64,000 nucleotides of DNA, taken from positions 52,556 through 116,555 of the forward strand of contig JBIJCF010000005.1 in NCBI GenBank assembly GCA_044344795.1, given 5' to 3'. Under the pieces are notes generated by a model. That model ran no database searches and was not told the DNA's origin. It was given only the letters and a program-made list of their open reading frames with translations. Each line of letters begins with the position of its first letter. Position 1 is the stretch's first letter. The position numbers and the translations under genes were made by a program. This DNA is from GCA-2737665 sp044344795 (GTDB lineage: Bacteria > Bacteroidota > Bacteroidia > Palsa-965). Below, one piece after another: positions 24,156-34,050 of this stretch.

Positions 24156-26240
24156 TTATCTGATCACCATACGTGTGGTGTACTGATTGCCTTCGTAGAA
24201 CAAGTTGATCAAATAAACACCTTTAGACAATGAAGTGAAGTTCATCTCCTTATTCACTTTGCCCGAAACGTTATTCATAGTTTCACTTACTACCACACGA
24301 CCGGATAAATCAGTTACATGCATTAATACGTTACCACCATTAACAGCATCAAATGCAAGTGTGAACATACCATCGTTAGGGTTTGGCATTACATTGATAG
24401 AATTTCTGAACACCAAATTCTCGCCAACTCCTGTGCAGGCATCAACATGCGCAATAACAGGAACCTGAGAACTAACACAAGATTCATTCGTTGTTGCAAT
24501 ATGCCAATCATAGAAGTAATAGTAGTTCGCTAAACCTGCTGAAGAATTTGTGATACGCAATACACCCGGCAAATCGTAAGGATAACTTACACCGCCATTG
24601 TTACGATACAATCCAACACCTGAACCGGTAGCAGCTAAACGAAGACTTCCTGTTGGAACACTCCAGTTTAATGTTACGCGGCTTTTACCTGCAGGAAGAG
24701 TAACTGTAGCTGTTTGCAATACGTTACCTACAGAGTCTTGCAGCTGAATGGTCTTACTTCCCGCAGCTTGTGCGTCAACCAAAACCGACAACAAGTTAAA
24801 CGGAGAATAGGATGTGAAAATCAAGTACTGAGCAGACGTAATAAATCCACCTTGACCTAAACTTGGGCTTCCTGCGCCCGCACTGGTGGTATCAGAATGC
24901 ATTTGAACATTCTCTGCATAATACGTTGTTGTTGCTGTCAGGCTAGGAGTCATATAAGTAGTTCCTGTTCCAACAATGTTTCCTTGTCCATCTCTCCAAC
25001 GGATAGTACCCGAACCTGTTGCTGTTAAATAAGCTGCAGTATTCACACAAGCAGTATCACCTTGCGCAACAGGAACATTGGATGATGCACCATAAACGTT
25101 AAATGTCGCAGTGTTAGTTCCGCAATATGTAGTTACCTGACAAGTATATGCGCCCGGCTGATTGACAGTAATATTTTGAGTTGTAGCTCCGGTGCTCCAT
25201 AAGAACGCTGTTCCGGCAGTTGCTGTGAGCGTGATGTTTTCTCCCGGGCAAATTACGGGATTACGATCTGCTGCAATAGTAATGATTGGGTTTCCGGAAA
25301 CTTGCTGTGTTAGTGTAACAGGAACTGCAGTGTAGTTGTTGCCTTCGTTTTCTTCAACAAAGTTGTTTCGAGGATCTACTTCAAATACGATATAGTAGTT
25401 ACCATTGCACGTTCCCGGAGGAATATCAATCCACATTCCATCCAAATGCTTCCCATAAACATCTGTCCAACCGGAAGAAATACCCTGCTCAACCTGAGAA
25501 CAGTTATATTGACCACCACCCAAATTGAAATTCGGGAAGCTGTTATTAATTAAAATGTTTCCTTGATTGTAAACGGTATTGTCATCACGACAATGTCCGA
25601 CATAAGAACTTGCTCCACACTGACCATAATCCATTAAGCAGAATCCCATTTTTTGTCCTGTACCAACAATCGGCCAGTTCAAAGGATTCGGATCTCCGTT
25701 ATCGATACGCAATGTATGAACGTCCCACTGGTCCACGTGGTTATGTCCGTGAGAAGGATGATACGTCATCGTTCCTGCCATGCGCTCGTAATAAGACATT
25801 TGGTTTCCTGTCTTGTGATAAATGCGCTGGAAAATAATCTGATGCGCGTTCGGATTACCATTAGGACAAGTAAACTGTTGGCTGGAGTTTGGATCGTACA
25901 CATTAAAAGTATCCGTTCCGCAAATAAACCAACGATAACCTTGTGCATCAACGCCACGCGCTGTTAACGGACCATGACCAATATTAGGAGTAGAGCCGGT
26001 TACACGCAAACGCCCTGCATTCGGACCTTGGTTATACGTAACATCTGTAGATATTTGAGAATACTCCGTGTATCCTCCATTGGAAATGCCTTGCCATGAA
26101 ATTGTAATGTCCGGAAGCAAATCACAATCGGTATCGCCAACGCTATCGCACTGACACGTTGTTGCGTTGGTAGTTGTACACTGAGCGGAAACCATTAAGG
26201 CGCTGCAGGCAACCATTGCTGTAAGTAAAAGTTTTTTCAT
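24156..26240 (-). CDS. Secreted lysyl-oxidase-like protein with T9SS tail
   Basis: 694 residues. Signal peptide 1-19. Residues ~45-310 match the lysyl oxidase domain: the copper motif TYHPSHGHNHVDQW with H161, H164, H166, H168 (spacing as in animal LOX WHSCHQHYHS), K197 in QKMGFCL and Y262 in DVYG, which correspond to the Lys and Tyr that form the LTQ cofactor, then MWIDIPPGTCNGNYYIVFEVDP and the family's N-F-V-E-E-N-x-x-N-N ending. It would oxidise primary amines of lysine side chains or other amines, using copper and oxygen, outside the cell. After it come Ig-like/CARDB-type regions (~315-600) and a T9SS tail (NVMPNPNDGMF ... KGVYLINL ... TTRMVIR). It leads the propeller gene; 150 bases separate it from tlpA upstream. 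Confidence 0.87.
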   Translation of the reverse strand: MKKLLLTAMVACSALMVSAQCTTTNATTCQCDSVGDTDCDLLPDITISWQGISNGGYTEYSQISTDVTYNQGPNAGRLRVTGSTPNIGHGPLTARGVDAQGYRWFICGTDTFNVYDPNSSQQFTCPNGNPNAHQIIFQRIYHKTGNQMSYYERMAGTMTYHPSHGHNHVDQWDVHTLRIDNGDPNPLNWPIVGTGQKMGFCLMDYGQCGASSYVGHCRDDNTVYNQGNILINNSFPNFNLGGGQYNCSQVEQGISSGWTDVYGKHLDGMWIDIPPGTCNGNYYIVFEVDPRNNFVEENEGNNYTAVPVTLTQQVSGNPIITIAADRNPVICPGENITLTATAGTAFLWSTGATTQNITVNQPGAYTCQVTTYCGTNTATFNVYGASSNVPVAQGDTACVNTAAYLTATGSGTIRWRDGQGNIVGTGTTYMTPSLTATTTYYAENVQMHSDTTSAGAGSPSLGQGGFITSAQYLIFTSYSPFNLLSVLVDAQAAGSKTIQLQDSVGNVLQTATVTLPAGKSRVTLNWSVPTGSLRLAATGSGVGLYRNNGGVSYPYDLPGVLRITNSSAGLANYYYFYDWHIATTNESCVSSQVPVIAHVDACTGVGENLVFRNSINVMPNPNDGMFTLAFDAVNGGNVLMHVTDLSGRVVVSETMNNVSGKVNKEMNFTSLSKGVYLINLFYEGNQYTTRMVIR

Positions 26241-26390
26241 CTGATAAATTGGAAGGTTAATCCCCTGGATTAGAGTAGAGTCTAAGGTAATAGGATTAAG
26301 ACAATAATCAAATAATACAGAGGAATATTTCCAATAATCAGAAACGCGTCGATAAAAGGTGGAATTCGAGCGATTAAACCAAAAACGACC

Positions 26391-27641
26391 CTAACGAAGC
26401 AGGCTTAACACGAATCGCATCGTTTCGAATGTGTACGTTTCGTAAGCTTTTCCGGTACTGGGACCTGTAAAGCCGGTATGTATTTTCCGAACTTTTCCTT
26501 CGCGATCAATAAATATCGTTGTTGGAAATGCGCTCACTCCATTGATGAACGGTAAAGACTCCGACGCTTCTTTGTTACCGGATTTTCCCGTATTTAAAAA
26601 TGTGTATTCTGCCTGATAACGATCGCGTACCCTCCTAATGTTACGATTCGCAACGGCCGTGTCTTTCGATTTTTCATAACACAACGCCACAACCTCAAGT
26701 CCCTTGTGTTTGTATTGTTTCTGCAATTTACTCAGCCATTCTGTTTCATCCATGCAGTTCGGACACCAGCTGCCCATAATCTGGATAATCACTACTTTGC
26801 CTTTATATCGTTCATCAGATAAAGAAACTTCCTTGCCTTGTAAGTCTCGAAAGGTGAATCCAATCTTCGAACTGTCTGTTACAAATGTTAATTGCTCCGG
26901 ATCTCGCAAGGCAAAAGACGGATTGTTTTTAGCTACCCACGATTCTTGCCAATGCGCGCCCGACCAAAAGTTTCCTCGTAGCATCCCGTCACTTCCTTTT
27001 ACTGCTTCAAAATAAAATGCATGAGAACCATCGAAGCACGACAACCAAAATCTTTTTGTTGTTGGATTATATGTGCCTTCCAAAAAACGATAGTCTCCCG
27101 TTTCAGTTAAAAAAGTACCAATCAATTGATATGGATTTTTACCGCGTCGAAATATCCCGATTGCTTTGCTGGAATCTTTAGAATTCGGGCTGAACGTTGT
27201 TTCCCAATGGCCTGCAAAAAAATCACCTGCAAAAGAAGTTGGCAGTGGTGACGCAGTTTCCACAATATTCCTAATCAGAACCGCACGAAATGCTAATTTG
27301 TTTTTGATTGTTCGTGATCTGTTAATCCAAACACCGGATAAGATGGAATCGCCCACTTTTTTACACTTAAACTCCGAATCAAAAACCGGCATCAACCAGT
27401 TTAGAGAGTCCTTGCTTTCCTTAATATCGTTCGGATCCACAACGATTCGTTCATCACCGTTGATAAATGCGATCATCGGAACTCCCGACTTGGAGGCTTG
27501 CAGAAATGAGATGCGTACCGGTATTTGAATGCTGTCATTGGCTGTTAAACGGCCCTGATAATCTCCTTGACGCATTCCGGCGAACGCCATTGTACAGGCG
27601 ACCAACACACTATAAACTGTAAAAAGTAAATTCTTCTTCAT
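26391..27641 (-). CDS. TlpA-type thiol-disulfide oxidoreductase
   Basis: 416 residues from the ATG at 27641; a longer in-frame start at 27671 is rejected because the promoter element lies between. Signal peptide of about 22 residues (MKKNLLFTVYSVLVACTMAFA). The first ~265 residues form an all-beta domain found in front of many Bacteroidota TlpA proteins; the last ~150 are a thioredoxin fold with G-S-W-C293-P-N-C296 and a cis-proline in SAFPTTIFID. Probably a periplasmic reductant of disulfides, for example in cytochrome maturation or in partner secreted proteins. It precedes the lysyl-oxidase-like gene on the same strand, but 150 bases separate them. Confidence 0.88.
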   Translation of the reverse strand: MKKNLLFTVYSVLVACTMAFAGMRQGDYQGRLTANDSIQIPVRISFLQASKSGVPMIAFINGDERIVVDPNDIKESKDSLNWLMPVFDSEFKCKKVGDSILSGVWINRSRTIKNKLAFRAVLIRNIVETASPLPTSFAGDFFAGHWETTFSPNSKDSSKAIGIFRRGKNPYQLIGTFLTETGDYRFLEGTYNPTTKRFWLSCFDGSHAFYFEAVKGSDGMLRGNFWSGAHWQESWVAKNNPSFALRDPEQLTFVTDSSKIGFTFRDLQGKEVSLSDERYKGKVVIIQIMGSWCPNCMDETEWLSKLQKQYKHKGLEVVALCYEKSKDTAVANRNIRRVRDRYQAEYTFLNTGKSGNKEASESLPFINGVSAFPTTIFIDREGKVRKIHTGFTGPSTGKAYETYTFETMRFVLSLLR

Positions 27642-27657
27642 ATTCCTTGTTCTTTGG

Positions 27658-27665
27658 CAAAAATA
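27658..27665 (-). promoter_or_regulatory. tlpA -7 promoter element TATTTTTG
   Basis: Exact TAnnTTTG on the minus strand, 16 bases before the chosen ATG at 27641; supports that start. Confidence 0.6.
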
Positions 27666-27787
27666 GCCCAATTAAAGTCCCGATAAACGCCTCGTTAGAA
27701 GCAAAAATGCTGCCGAATTGCTAATCGCGGCTAATAAATTTCACCAATCCTTATGGAAATTAAGGACTAATTTCATCTTCAATTAGA

Positions 27788-30700
27788 ATGAACTTAAATG
27801 CTATGCGGAAATCAGCTTCCTTAAATCCACGAATTCTTGTTATCAGTTCCATTTTGGCAATAGCAACATTGCTATGCTTGTCTTGGTACAAAAATGCTCA
27901 GGCCGAACCCAAATTTAGCTTCCCGAAAGGCGGGACGTACGATCAACAATGGAAACGAGTCGATTCACTCGCCAATCAGGGTTTGTACAAATCAGCGCGA
28001 GAACTCAGTGATGTCATTTATTCGAAAGCGAAGGCAGAAAAAAACAATGCGCAGATTATCAAAGCGTTAATTCATCGTTTCAAATTCAATGCGTATATCG
28101 AAGAGAAAAGTTCTGAAAAAGCTATTTATGAGTTGCGTGCAGAAATTAAAACGGCTCCTTACCCTGCACAACCGGTTTTACACTCCATGTTGGCTGAATT
28201 ATATTGGCAATACTACAATAACAACATGTGGTTATTCCAAAATCGTTCGCAAACGCAAAATTTTGCAAACGACTCCATTGCTACCTGGGACTTAACACGT
28301 CTTGTTGATGAAACCGTTAAGCATTACGAACTTTCACTAAAACTTTCCGACTCGCTGAAACGCACGCCATTAAACAATCTCGAGCCAATTATTGTAAAGG
28401 GATCCAACACACAATATTTGCGTCCAACACTTTTCGATTTTTTAGCGCATCGTGCGATTGATTTTTACTATTCTAATACACCATCTATTTCCCGTCCTGC
28501 AGAACAGTTTTATGTGGACAAACCGGAATACTATGGCACTCCAAGAAACTTTACGGCTGTTCCGCTTCAAACTAACGACACTCTTGCGTTTTCGTTCTAT
28601 GCACTGAAACATTTGCAAGCTCTGGAGTTGTTTCACCTCACCGACACTAACAAAAATGCGTTGGTTGATGTCAGCCTGAAGCGAATTCATTTCGTGCATG
28701 CACAGTCTATACATCCCGACAAAGACACCTTGTATGGAGAAGCGCTTTCTCGTCTTGCTGCAAATTATCCCGATGCTTCCTTTACCGGAGAAGTGTTATG
28801 CGATTTAGCCAACTGGCACGTGCAGCGCGGACAAAAATATGTCGCCGGCACCGACGAGAAATACCGTTGGGGACTAAAACGTGCCATTGAAATTTGCGAT
28901 GCCGTTACCGCTAAATATCCACTTTCACAAGGCAGCGATCGCGCAGCTAATCTAAAGAAGAGTTTACGATCCGTCAGCACGCAACTTACACTTCATGATC
29001 AGGTTGCACCGAATCAACCGACACCTGCATTGTTGTCGTGGAAGAATACGGACAAGGTGTTTTTCAGAATTATAAAACTCCCTGAAACGCCTCAAGAACG
29101 TTATCGTTACGAAAGTTCAGAAGACCGTTTGAAGAACTATCTCAAACTTTCACCGTTGCAAACGTGGAAGCAAAAACTTCCAAACGCAGGCGACTTGCAA
29201 ACGCATCGTGCGGAAATAAAAATTCCCGCATTACCCGCCGGACAATATGCTGTTATAGGTTCACAGGATTCGTTGTTCAACATGGAGAATAATGAATTGA
29301 CTTACGTTTCCTATTGGGTTTCCGCTATAGGATATGTACATCGCTCCTTAAACGACGGTCGTGAACAATACGTAGTATACAATCGTGAAAGTGGAGAAGC
29401 GCTATCGAATATCGCCGTGCAAGTTTGGATAGAAGTGTATGAATACAACGAAGGCGGTTATACTTTGAAAAAAGATCAATCACCGCGAACAGACAAAGAC
29501 GGCATACTGACTTTGCCTGCTGTAGGAAATTACAAAAACTACATACTGGAATTTTTACCGAAAGGCGATCACTTGTATTCCGATTACGGATACCAATACA
29601 AGCGTTACAAAGAAGAAAATCGCAAAACCACACGCACCCATTTCTTTACAGACCGCGCTATTTACAGACCGGGACAAACTGTTTATTTCAAAGGGATCAC
29701 CATTGAGTCGGATCGCACCTCCAATGTGTTGATGAAAAACAGAAAAACGACAGTCGCATTTTATGATGTCAATTATCAAAAAGTTTCTCAGCTGGAACTT
29801 ACAACTAATGAATTCGGTTCGTTTAATGGTTCGTTTGTCGCGCCGACATCAGGTCTCACAGGCCAAATGCGCATTAGTAATGAAAGCGGTACAGTTTATT
29901 TTTCTGTTGAAGAGTACAAACGACCGAAGTTTGAAGTGCAACCAATTCCGGTTAAAGGCGCATACCGATTAAACGATAGTGTAGAGGTTAAAGGTAATGC
30001 CACGATGTTCGCGGGATCGCCTGTTGATGGTGCTCAAGTAAAATATCGCATTCAACGCACAGCGCGTTTCCCGTGGTGGTGGTATTGCTATCGCGGATAC
30101 TATCCAACCAGCGCTGCAGTTGAAATTGCAAACGGTACAATAATTACTAATGATACCGGAGGCTACGTAATTCGCTTTAAGGCCACGGCCGACCCAACAG
30201 TTCCCGCTGAAAGTAAACCCATCTTTAATTATCTCGTAACCATTGACGTCACCGACATCACAGGCGAAACGCATTCCGCGGTTAGTAACATACATGTTGG
30301 TTATGATGCGTTAGAATTGACCGTTACGCCGCCAAGCGAATGGGATCGTCAGAATAATGACTCGATGAATGTTCGATTGACCAACCTTTCCGATCAGCCG
30401 GAACGCGAGAATGTCTCGCTTACTATTCATCGTTTGAAAAAGCCTTCCCGCATTTTACATCCAAGAACCTGGAACAAACCGGATATGTTCTTGTACACAC
30501 AGCAAGAATGGGAAAAATTATTCCCGAATGCACCGTACAAGTTTGAAGATGATATTACCAAGCGCGAAAAAGATGTTCAGGTATACTCAGAAACTTTTGT
30601 CACCAATCAAAACAAACGTTTTCGACCCGCCGACTTCGCATCCTGGCAAAGTGGAGAGTACGTTGTAGAGGCGACAACCAAAGATAAATTCGGCAATACC

Positions 30701-33700
30701 ATTAAAGACGTTCGATACTTTACCGTGTATAGCTCAACCGATAATGCACCTGCAACACATACCGAATTGTCTATTGACTTGTTGCAGAAAACAGAAAAGT
30801 CGTTTACGCCAAAATCAAGTTTTGAACCCGGAGAAACGGCCTACATTAAAATCGGCACTTCTCACAAAGATGCATTGGTCTTGTACGAAGTAGAGCTGGA
30901 GAATAAAATTATTTCCCGCGAATGGGTTAAGTTGAGCAACAACTACAAAACATTCAACATTCCCGTTACAGTGGAGCACCGCAAAGGATTGGGTGTTCAC
31001 GCTGTACTGTTTAAAAACGGGAAAGGGACGAACTTAGATCTTCCTATTTATGTCCCGCGTGAGTCGAGACAATTAGATGTTACGTATGAAACATTCCGCA
31101 ATAAAATGCTACCCGGTTCTAAAGAAGAATGGAAGATCAAGATCAAAGGTCCCAAAGGCGAAAAAGTTGCTGCGGAAGTATTAGCATCTATGTATGATGC
31201 ATCACTCGACGAATTCCGCGGACACTATTGGTCTTTCTGGCTCAACGAAGCATCATACGGCATTACGAGCTGGAGAATGCAAACGAATAACGACGAAACC
31301 TCGGTGTCGTGGTGGAAATATCCGACGACGTACTCCAATGTCGCAACTCGTACTTACGATTATTTAAATTGGTTCGACTATCACGGTTATGATTACCATT
31401 ATTATTATCGTGGTGGAGCTCCGGACATGGTTTATGATAGTGCTCCTGCGTCTGAAGGCGACATGGAAAAGGAAGAAGCCATCCCCAGTAAAAAAGATAA
31501 AGCGAATAAACCCGCATCAACTACCGTCTCCGGCAATACCACTAAAAATATAGAAGCAGCCGGTGGCGCTCGATTGGAAGATTCACTAGCTGAGCAGAAG
31601 GCAACAAAGGATGAAGACAATACCGTAGCACGTGATGAAGGCACACAAGAAATAAAAGCGCGAGCGAATTTGAAAGAAACCGTTTTCTTCTTCCCTGATT
31701 TGGAAACCGACGCTGAAGGAAACGTGGTTTTGAAATTTACCATGAACGAAGCATTAACCAAATGGAAGTTCATGTTGTTTGCTCATACGCAGGATTTGAA
31801 GTACGCCCAAAGCTCGCGCGAAGTCATTACGCAAAAAGAATTGATGGTAATGCCATATACACCGCGCTTCTTCCGCGAAAACGATCGTGTGATCATTAGC
31901 GGGAAAATCAGCAATATGTCAGAAGGTCCGTTGAGTGGTAATGCACAATTGATATTGACTGATGCCGCAAGCGGCGCGTCCTTGCAACAACTCATCATCA
32001 CCAATAAAAATGTTCCGTTCGAATGTAAAAAGGGGCAAAGTGCTGCATTAAACTGGGAAGTAACTATTCCTGTCGGAACAGGTCCTGTGAACTACAAAAT
32101 GGTAGCTTCTGCCGGCAATTTCAGCGATGGAGAAGAAAATGTTGTTCCAGTTTTATCGAATAGAATGATGGTAACGGAAACTATGCCTGTTTGGGTGCGC
32201 GAAGGTCAAAACAAAACCTTCCGCATGGAAAAACTCATCAATTCAGGATCCGGATCAAAATCGTTGACCCATCATCGTTTGACGTTCGAGTTTACCGCGA
32301 ATCCTGTATGGTATGCTGTTCAGGCATTGCCTTACATGATGGAATATCCGTACGAATGCGCCGAGCAAACGTTCAACCGTTTTTATTCCAACACTATTGC
32401 TTCTCACATTGCGAATTCATCTCCAAAAATTCAGAACGTATTTAACGCGTGGGGCAATTCTCAACCCGATGCATTTTTATCCAACCTCGAGAAGAATCAG
32501 GAACTGAAAAATGTGATACTTGAAGAAACACCATGGGTCTTGGATGCTCAGAACGAATCGGAACGCAAACGCCGTGTCGCACTGTTGTTTGATTTGAATC
32601 GCATGTCGCGTGAGCAAGAACGTGCGTTACGAAAACTGCAGCAGCTACAAGTTAGTAACGGAGGTTGGACCTGGTTCCCGGGAATGCCTGACGATCGTTA
32701 CATGACGCAATACATTGTTACCGGTTTAGGTAAACTCGATCATCTCGGTGTAAAATCCATTCGCGATGATCGTAACACCTGGAGCATGACAGCCAACGCA
32801 GTTCAATATTTGGATAATCGTATTCGTGAGGACTACGACTGGATCATGAAACATGACGCTGCAAACAAAGACAAAAATCATCTCAGCTATATCGCGATAC
32901 AGTATTTATACGCGCGTAGTTTCTTCAAAGATGTTCCCTTGTCCAAACATAACCAGATAGCTTTTGATTATTTCTTTGATCAAGGCAAAAAATACTGGCT
33001 GAACCAATCGCGCTATATGCAAGGAATGTTGGCTTTGGCAAATCATCGGTTCAACAACCCGACAACGGCTACTTCCATTATGAAGTCGTTAAACGAAACT
33101 GCTTTGCATCATGAAGAACTAGGCATGTATTGGAAAGATGTTACTGCAGGTTGGTATTGGTATCAACATCCTATCGAAACTCAATCTTTGCTCATTGAAG
33201 CATTTGATGAAGTGAGCAAAGACAAAAAGTCGGTGGATGAAATGCGAGTGTGGTTATTAAAGAATAAACAAACCAACGATTGGAAAACAACCAAAGCAAC
33301 AGCAGATGCATGTTATGCTCTGTTGTTGGGCGGAACGGATTGGCTCGCCACCGAAAGTGATGTCACCATTTTTATCGGGGCACAACAGATCGATCCCAAA
33401 GCTACCGGTATTAAAGAAGAAGCCGGAACCGGGTATTTCAAAACATCGTGGACCGGAAGTGATATTGATCCCGCAATGGGAACAGTGAAAGTGGCCAAAA
33501 AAGGGCCGGGTATTTCCTGGGGCGCAATGTACTGGCAGTACTTTGAAGACATTGATAAGATTACCGCAGCGCAAACATCACTCAACGTTTCGAAAAAACT
33601 ATTCCGTGTGAAAAACACATCATCGGGAGACGTTATTGAACCTGTTACAGAACAAATGGTCTTAAAACCGGGAGATAAGATTCGTGTTCGCATTGAATTG

Positions 33701-34000
33701 AAAACAGATCGTCAGTTGGAATATGTGCACATGCAGGATATGCGCGCAGGAGGGTTTGAACCCGTGAATGTATTGTCACAATATAAATACCAGGGAGGTT
33801 TAGGTTATTACGAAAGCACACGCGATGCCTCCACGAATTTCTTCTTCCATTACTTGCCAAAAGGAACTCATGTATTCGAATATCCATTGGTCGTGGCGCA
33901 TGCCGGAAGTTTTTCCAATGGTATCACACGCGTGCAATGCATGTATGCTCCCGAATTCTCAGCACACAGCGCAGGCATGCGGGTACAGATCAAACGATAA
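27788..34000 (+). CDS. Alpha-2-macroglobulin family protein
   Basis: 2070 residues, the largest gene here. N-terminal hydrophobic segment (about 14-34) without a lipobox. About 550 residues of helical/beta region, then macroglobulin (MG) domains with the MG2 signature RTHFFTDRAIYRPGQTVYFKG near 620-640, the central A2M region with KETVFFFPDLETDAEGNV near 1300, and the thioester motif C1524-A-E-Q1527 followed by an alpha/alpha barrel (complement-like TED) and a C-terminal receptor-like domain. Bacterial A2Ms trap proteases and are usually paired with pbpC in proteobacteria; here it stands alone, as is usual in Bacteroidota. Between ~1210 and 1290 is a low-complexity Lys/Glu/Ala-rich linker. 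With an intact thioester, covalent trapping is possible. Confidence 0.93.
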   Translation: MNLNAMRKSASLNPRILVISSILAIATLLCLSWYKNAQAEPKFSFPKGGTYDQQWKRVDSLANQGLYKSARELSDVIYSKAKAEKNNAQIIKALIHRFKFNAYIEEKSSEKAIYELRAEIKTAPYPAQPVLHSMLAELYWQYYNNNMWLFQNRSQTQNFANDSIATWDLTRLVDETVKHYELSLKLSDSLKRTPLNNLEPIIVKGSNTQYLRPTLFDFLAHRAIDFYYSNTPSISRPAEQFYVDKPEYYGTPRNFTAVPLQTNDTLAFSFYALKHLQALELFHLTDTNKNALVDVSLKRIHFVHAQSIHPDKDTLYGEALSRLAANYPDASFTGEVLCDLANWHVQRGQKYVAGTDEKYRWGLKRAIEICDAVTAKYPLSQGSDRAANLKKSLRSVSTQLTLHDQVAPNQPTPALLSWKNTDKVFFRIIKLPETPQERYRYESSEDRLKNYLKLSPLQTWKQKLPNAGDLQTHRAEIKIPALPAGQYAVIGSQDSLFNMENNELTYVSYWVSAIGYVHRSLNDGREQYVVYNRESGEALSNIAVQVWIEVYEYNEGGYTLKKDQSPRTDKDGILTLPAVGNYKNYILEFLPKGDHLYSDYGYQYKRYKEENRKTTRTHFFTDRAIYRPGQTVYFKGITIESDRTSNVLMKNRKTTVAFYDVNYQKVSQLELTTNEFGSFNGSFVAPTSGLTGQMRISNESGTVYFSVEEYKRPKFEVQPIPVKGAYRLNDSVEVKGNATMFAGSPVDGAQVKYRIQRTARFPWWWYCYRGYYPTSAAVEIANGTIITNDTGGYVIRFKATADPTVPAESKPIFNYLVTIDVTDITGETHSAVSNIHVGYDALELTVTPPSEWDRQNNDSMNVRLTNLSDQPERENVSLTIHRLKKPSRILHPRTWNKPDMFLYTQQEWEKLFPNAPYKFEDDITKREKDVQVYSETFVTNQNKRFRPADFASWQSGEYVVEATTKDKFGNTIKDVRYFTVYSSTDNAPATHTELSIDLLQKTEKSFTPKSSFEPGETAYIKIGTSHKDALVLYEVELENKIISREWVKLSNNYKTFNIPVTVEHRKGLGVHAVLFKNGKGTNLDLPIYVPRESRQLDVTYETFRNKMLPGSKEEWKIKIKGPKGEKVAAEVLASMYDASLDEFRGHYWSFWLNEASYGITSWRMQTNNDETSVSWWKYPTTYSNVATRTYDYLNWFDYHGYDYHYYYRGGAPDMVYDSAPASEGDMEKEEAIPSKKDKANKPASTTVSGNTTKNIEAAGGARLEDSLAEQKATKDEDNTVARDEGTQEIKARANLKETVFFFPDLETDAEGNVVLKFTMNEALTKWKFMLFAHTQDLKYAQSSREVITQKELMVMPYTPRFFRENDRVIISGKISNMSEGPLSGNAQLILTDAASGASLQQLIITNKNVPFECKKGQSAALNWEVTIPVGTGPVNYKMVASAGNFSDGEENVVPVLSNRMMVTETMPVWVREGQNKTFRMEKLINSGSGSKSLTHHRLTFEFTANPVWYAVQALPYMMEYPYECAEQTFNRFYSNTIASHIANSSPKIQNVFNAWGNSQPDAFLSNLEKNQELKNVILEETPWVLDAQNESERKRRVALLFDLNRMSREQERALRKLQQLQVSNGGWTWFPGMPDDRYMTQYIVTGLGKLDHLGVKSIRDDRNTWSMTANAVQYLDNRIREDYDWIMKHDAANKDKNHLSYIAIQYLYARSFFKDVPLSKHNQIAFDYFFDQGKKYWLNQSRYMQGMLALANHRFNNPTTATSIMKSLNETALHHEELGMYWKDVTAGWYWYQHPIETQSLLIEAFDEVSKDKKSVDEMRVWLLKNKQTNDWKTTKATADACYALLLGGTDWLATESDVTIFIGAQQIDPKATGIKEEAGTGYFKTSWTGSDIDPAMGTVKVAKKGPGISWGAMYWQYFEDIDKITAAQTSLNVSKKLFRVKNTSSGDVIEPVTEQMVLKPGDKIRVRIELKTDRQLEYVHMQDMRAGGFEPVNVLSQYKYQGGLGYYESTRDASTNFFFHYLPKGTHVFEYPLVVAHAGSFSNGITRVQCMYAPEFSAHSAGMRVQIKR

Positions 34001-34014
34001 AGAACTCATGATTT

Positions 34015-34050
34015 AAACGCAGCTTACCACGGTGAGCTGCGTTTCCTTTT
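34015..34050. terminator. Bidirectional terminator between the A2M and GT-C-like genes
   Basis: Stem AAACGCAGCTTAC with GTGAGCTGCGTTT (13 bp, one G-U), loop of 4, T-rich on the plus side and A-rich on the other. It overlaps the stop codon of the minus-strand gene. Confidence 0.7.
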
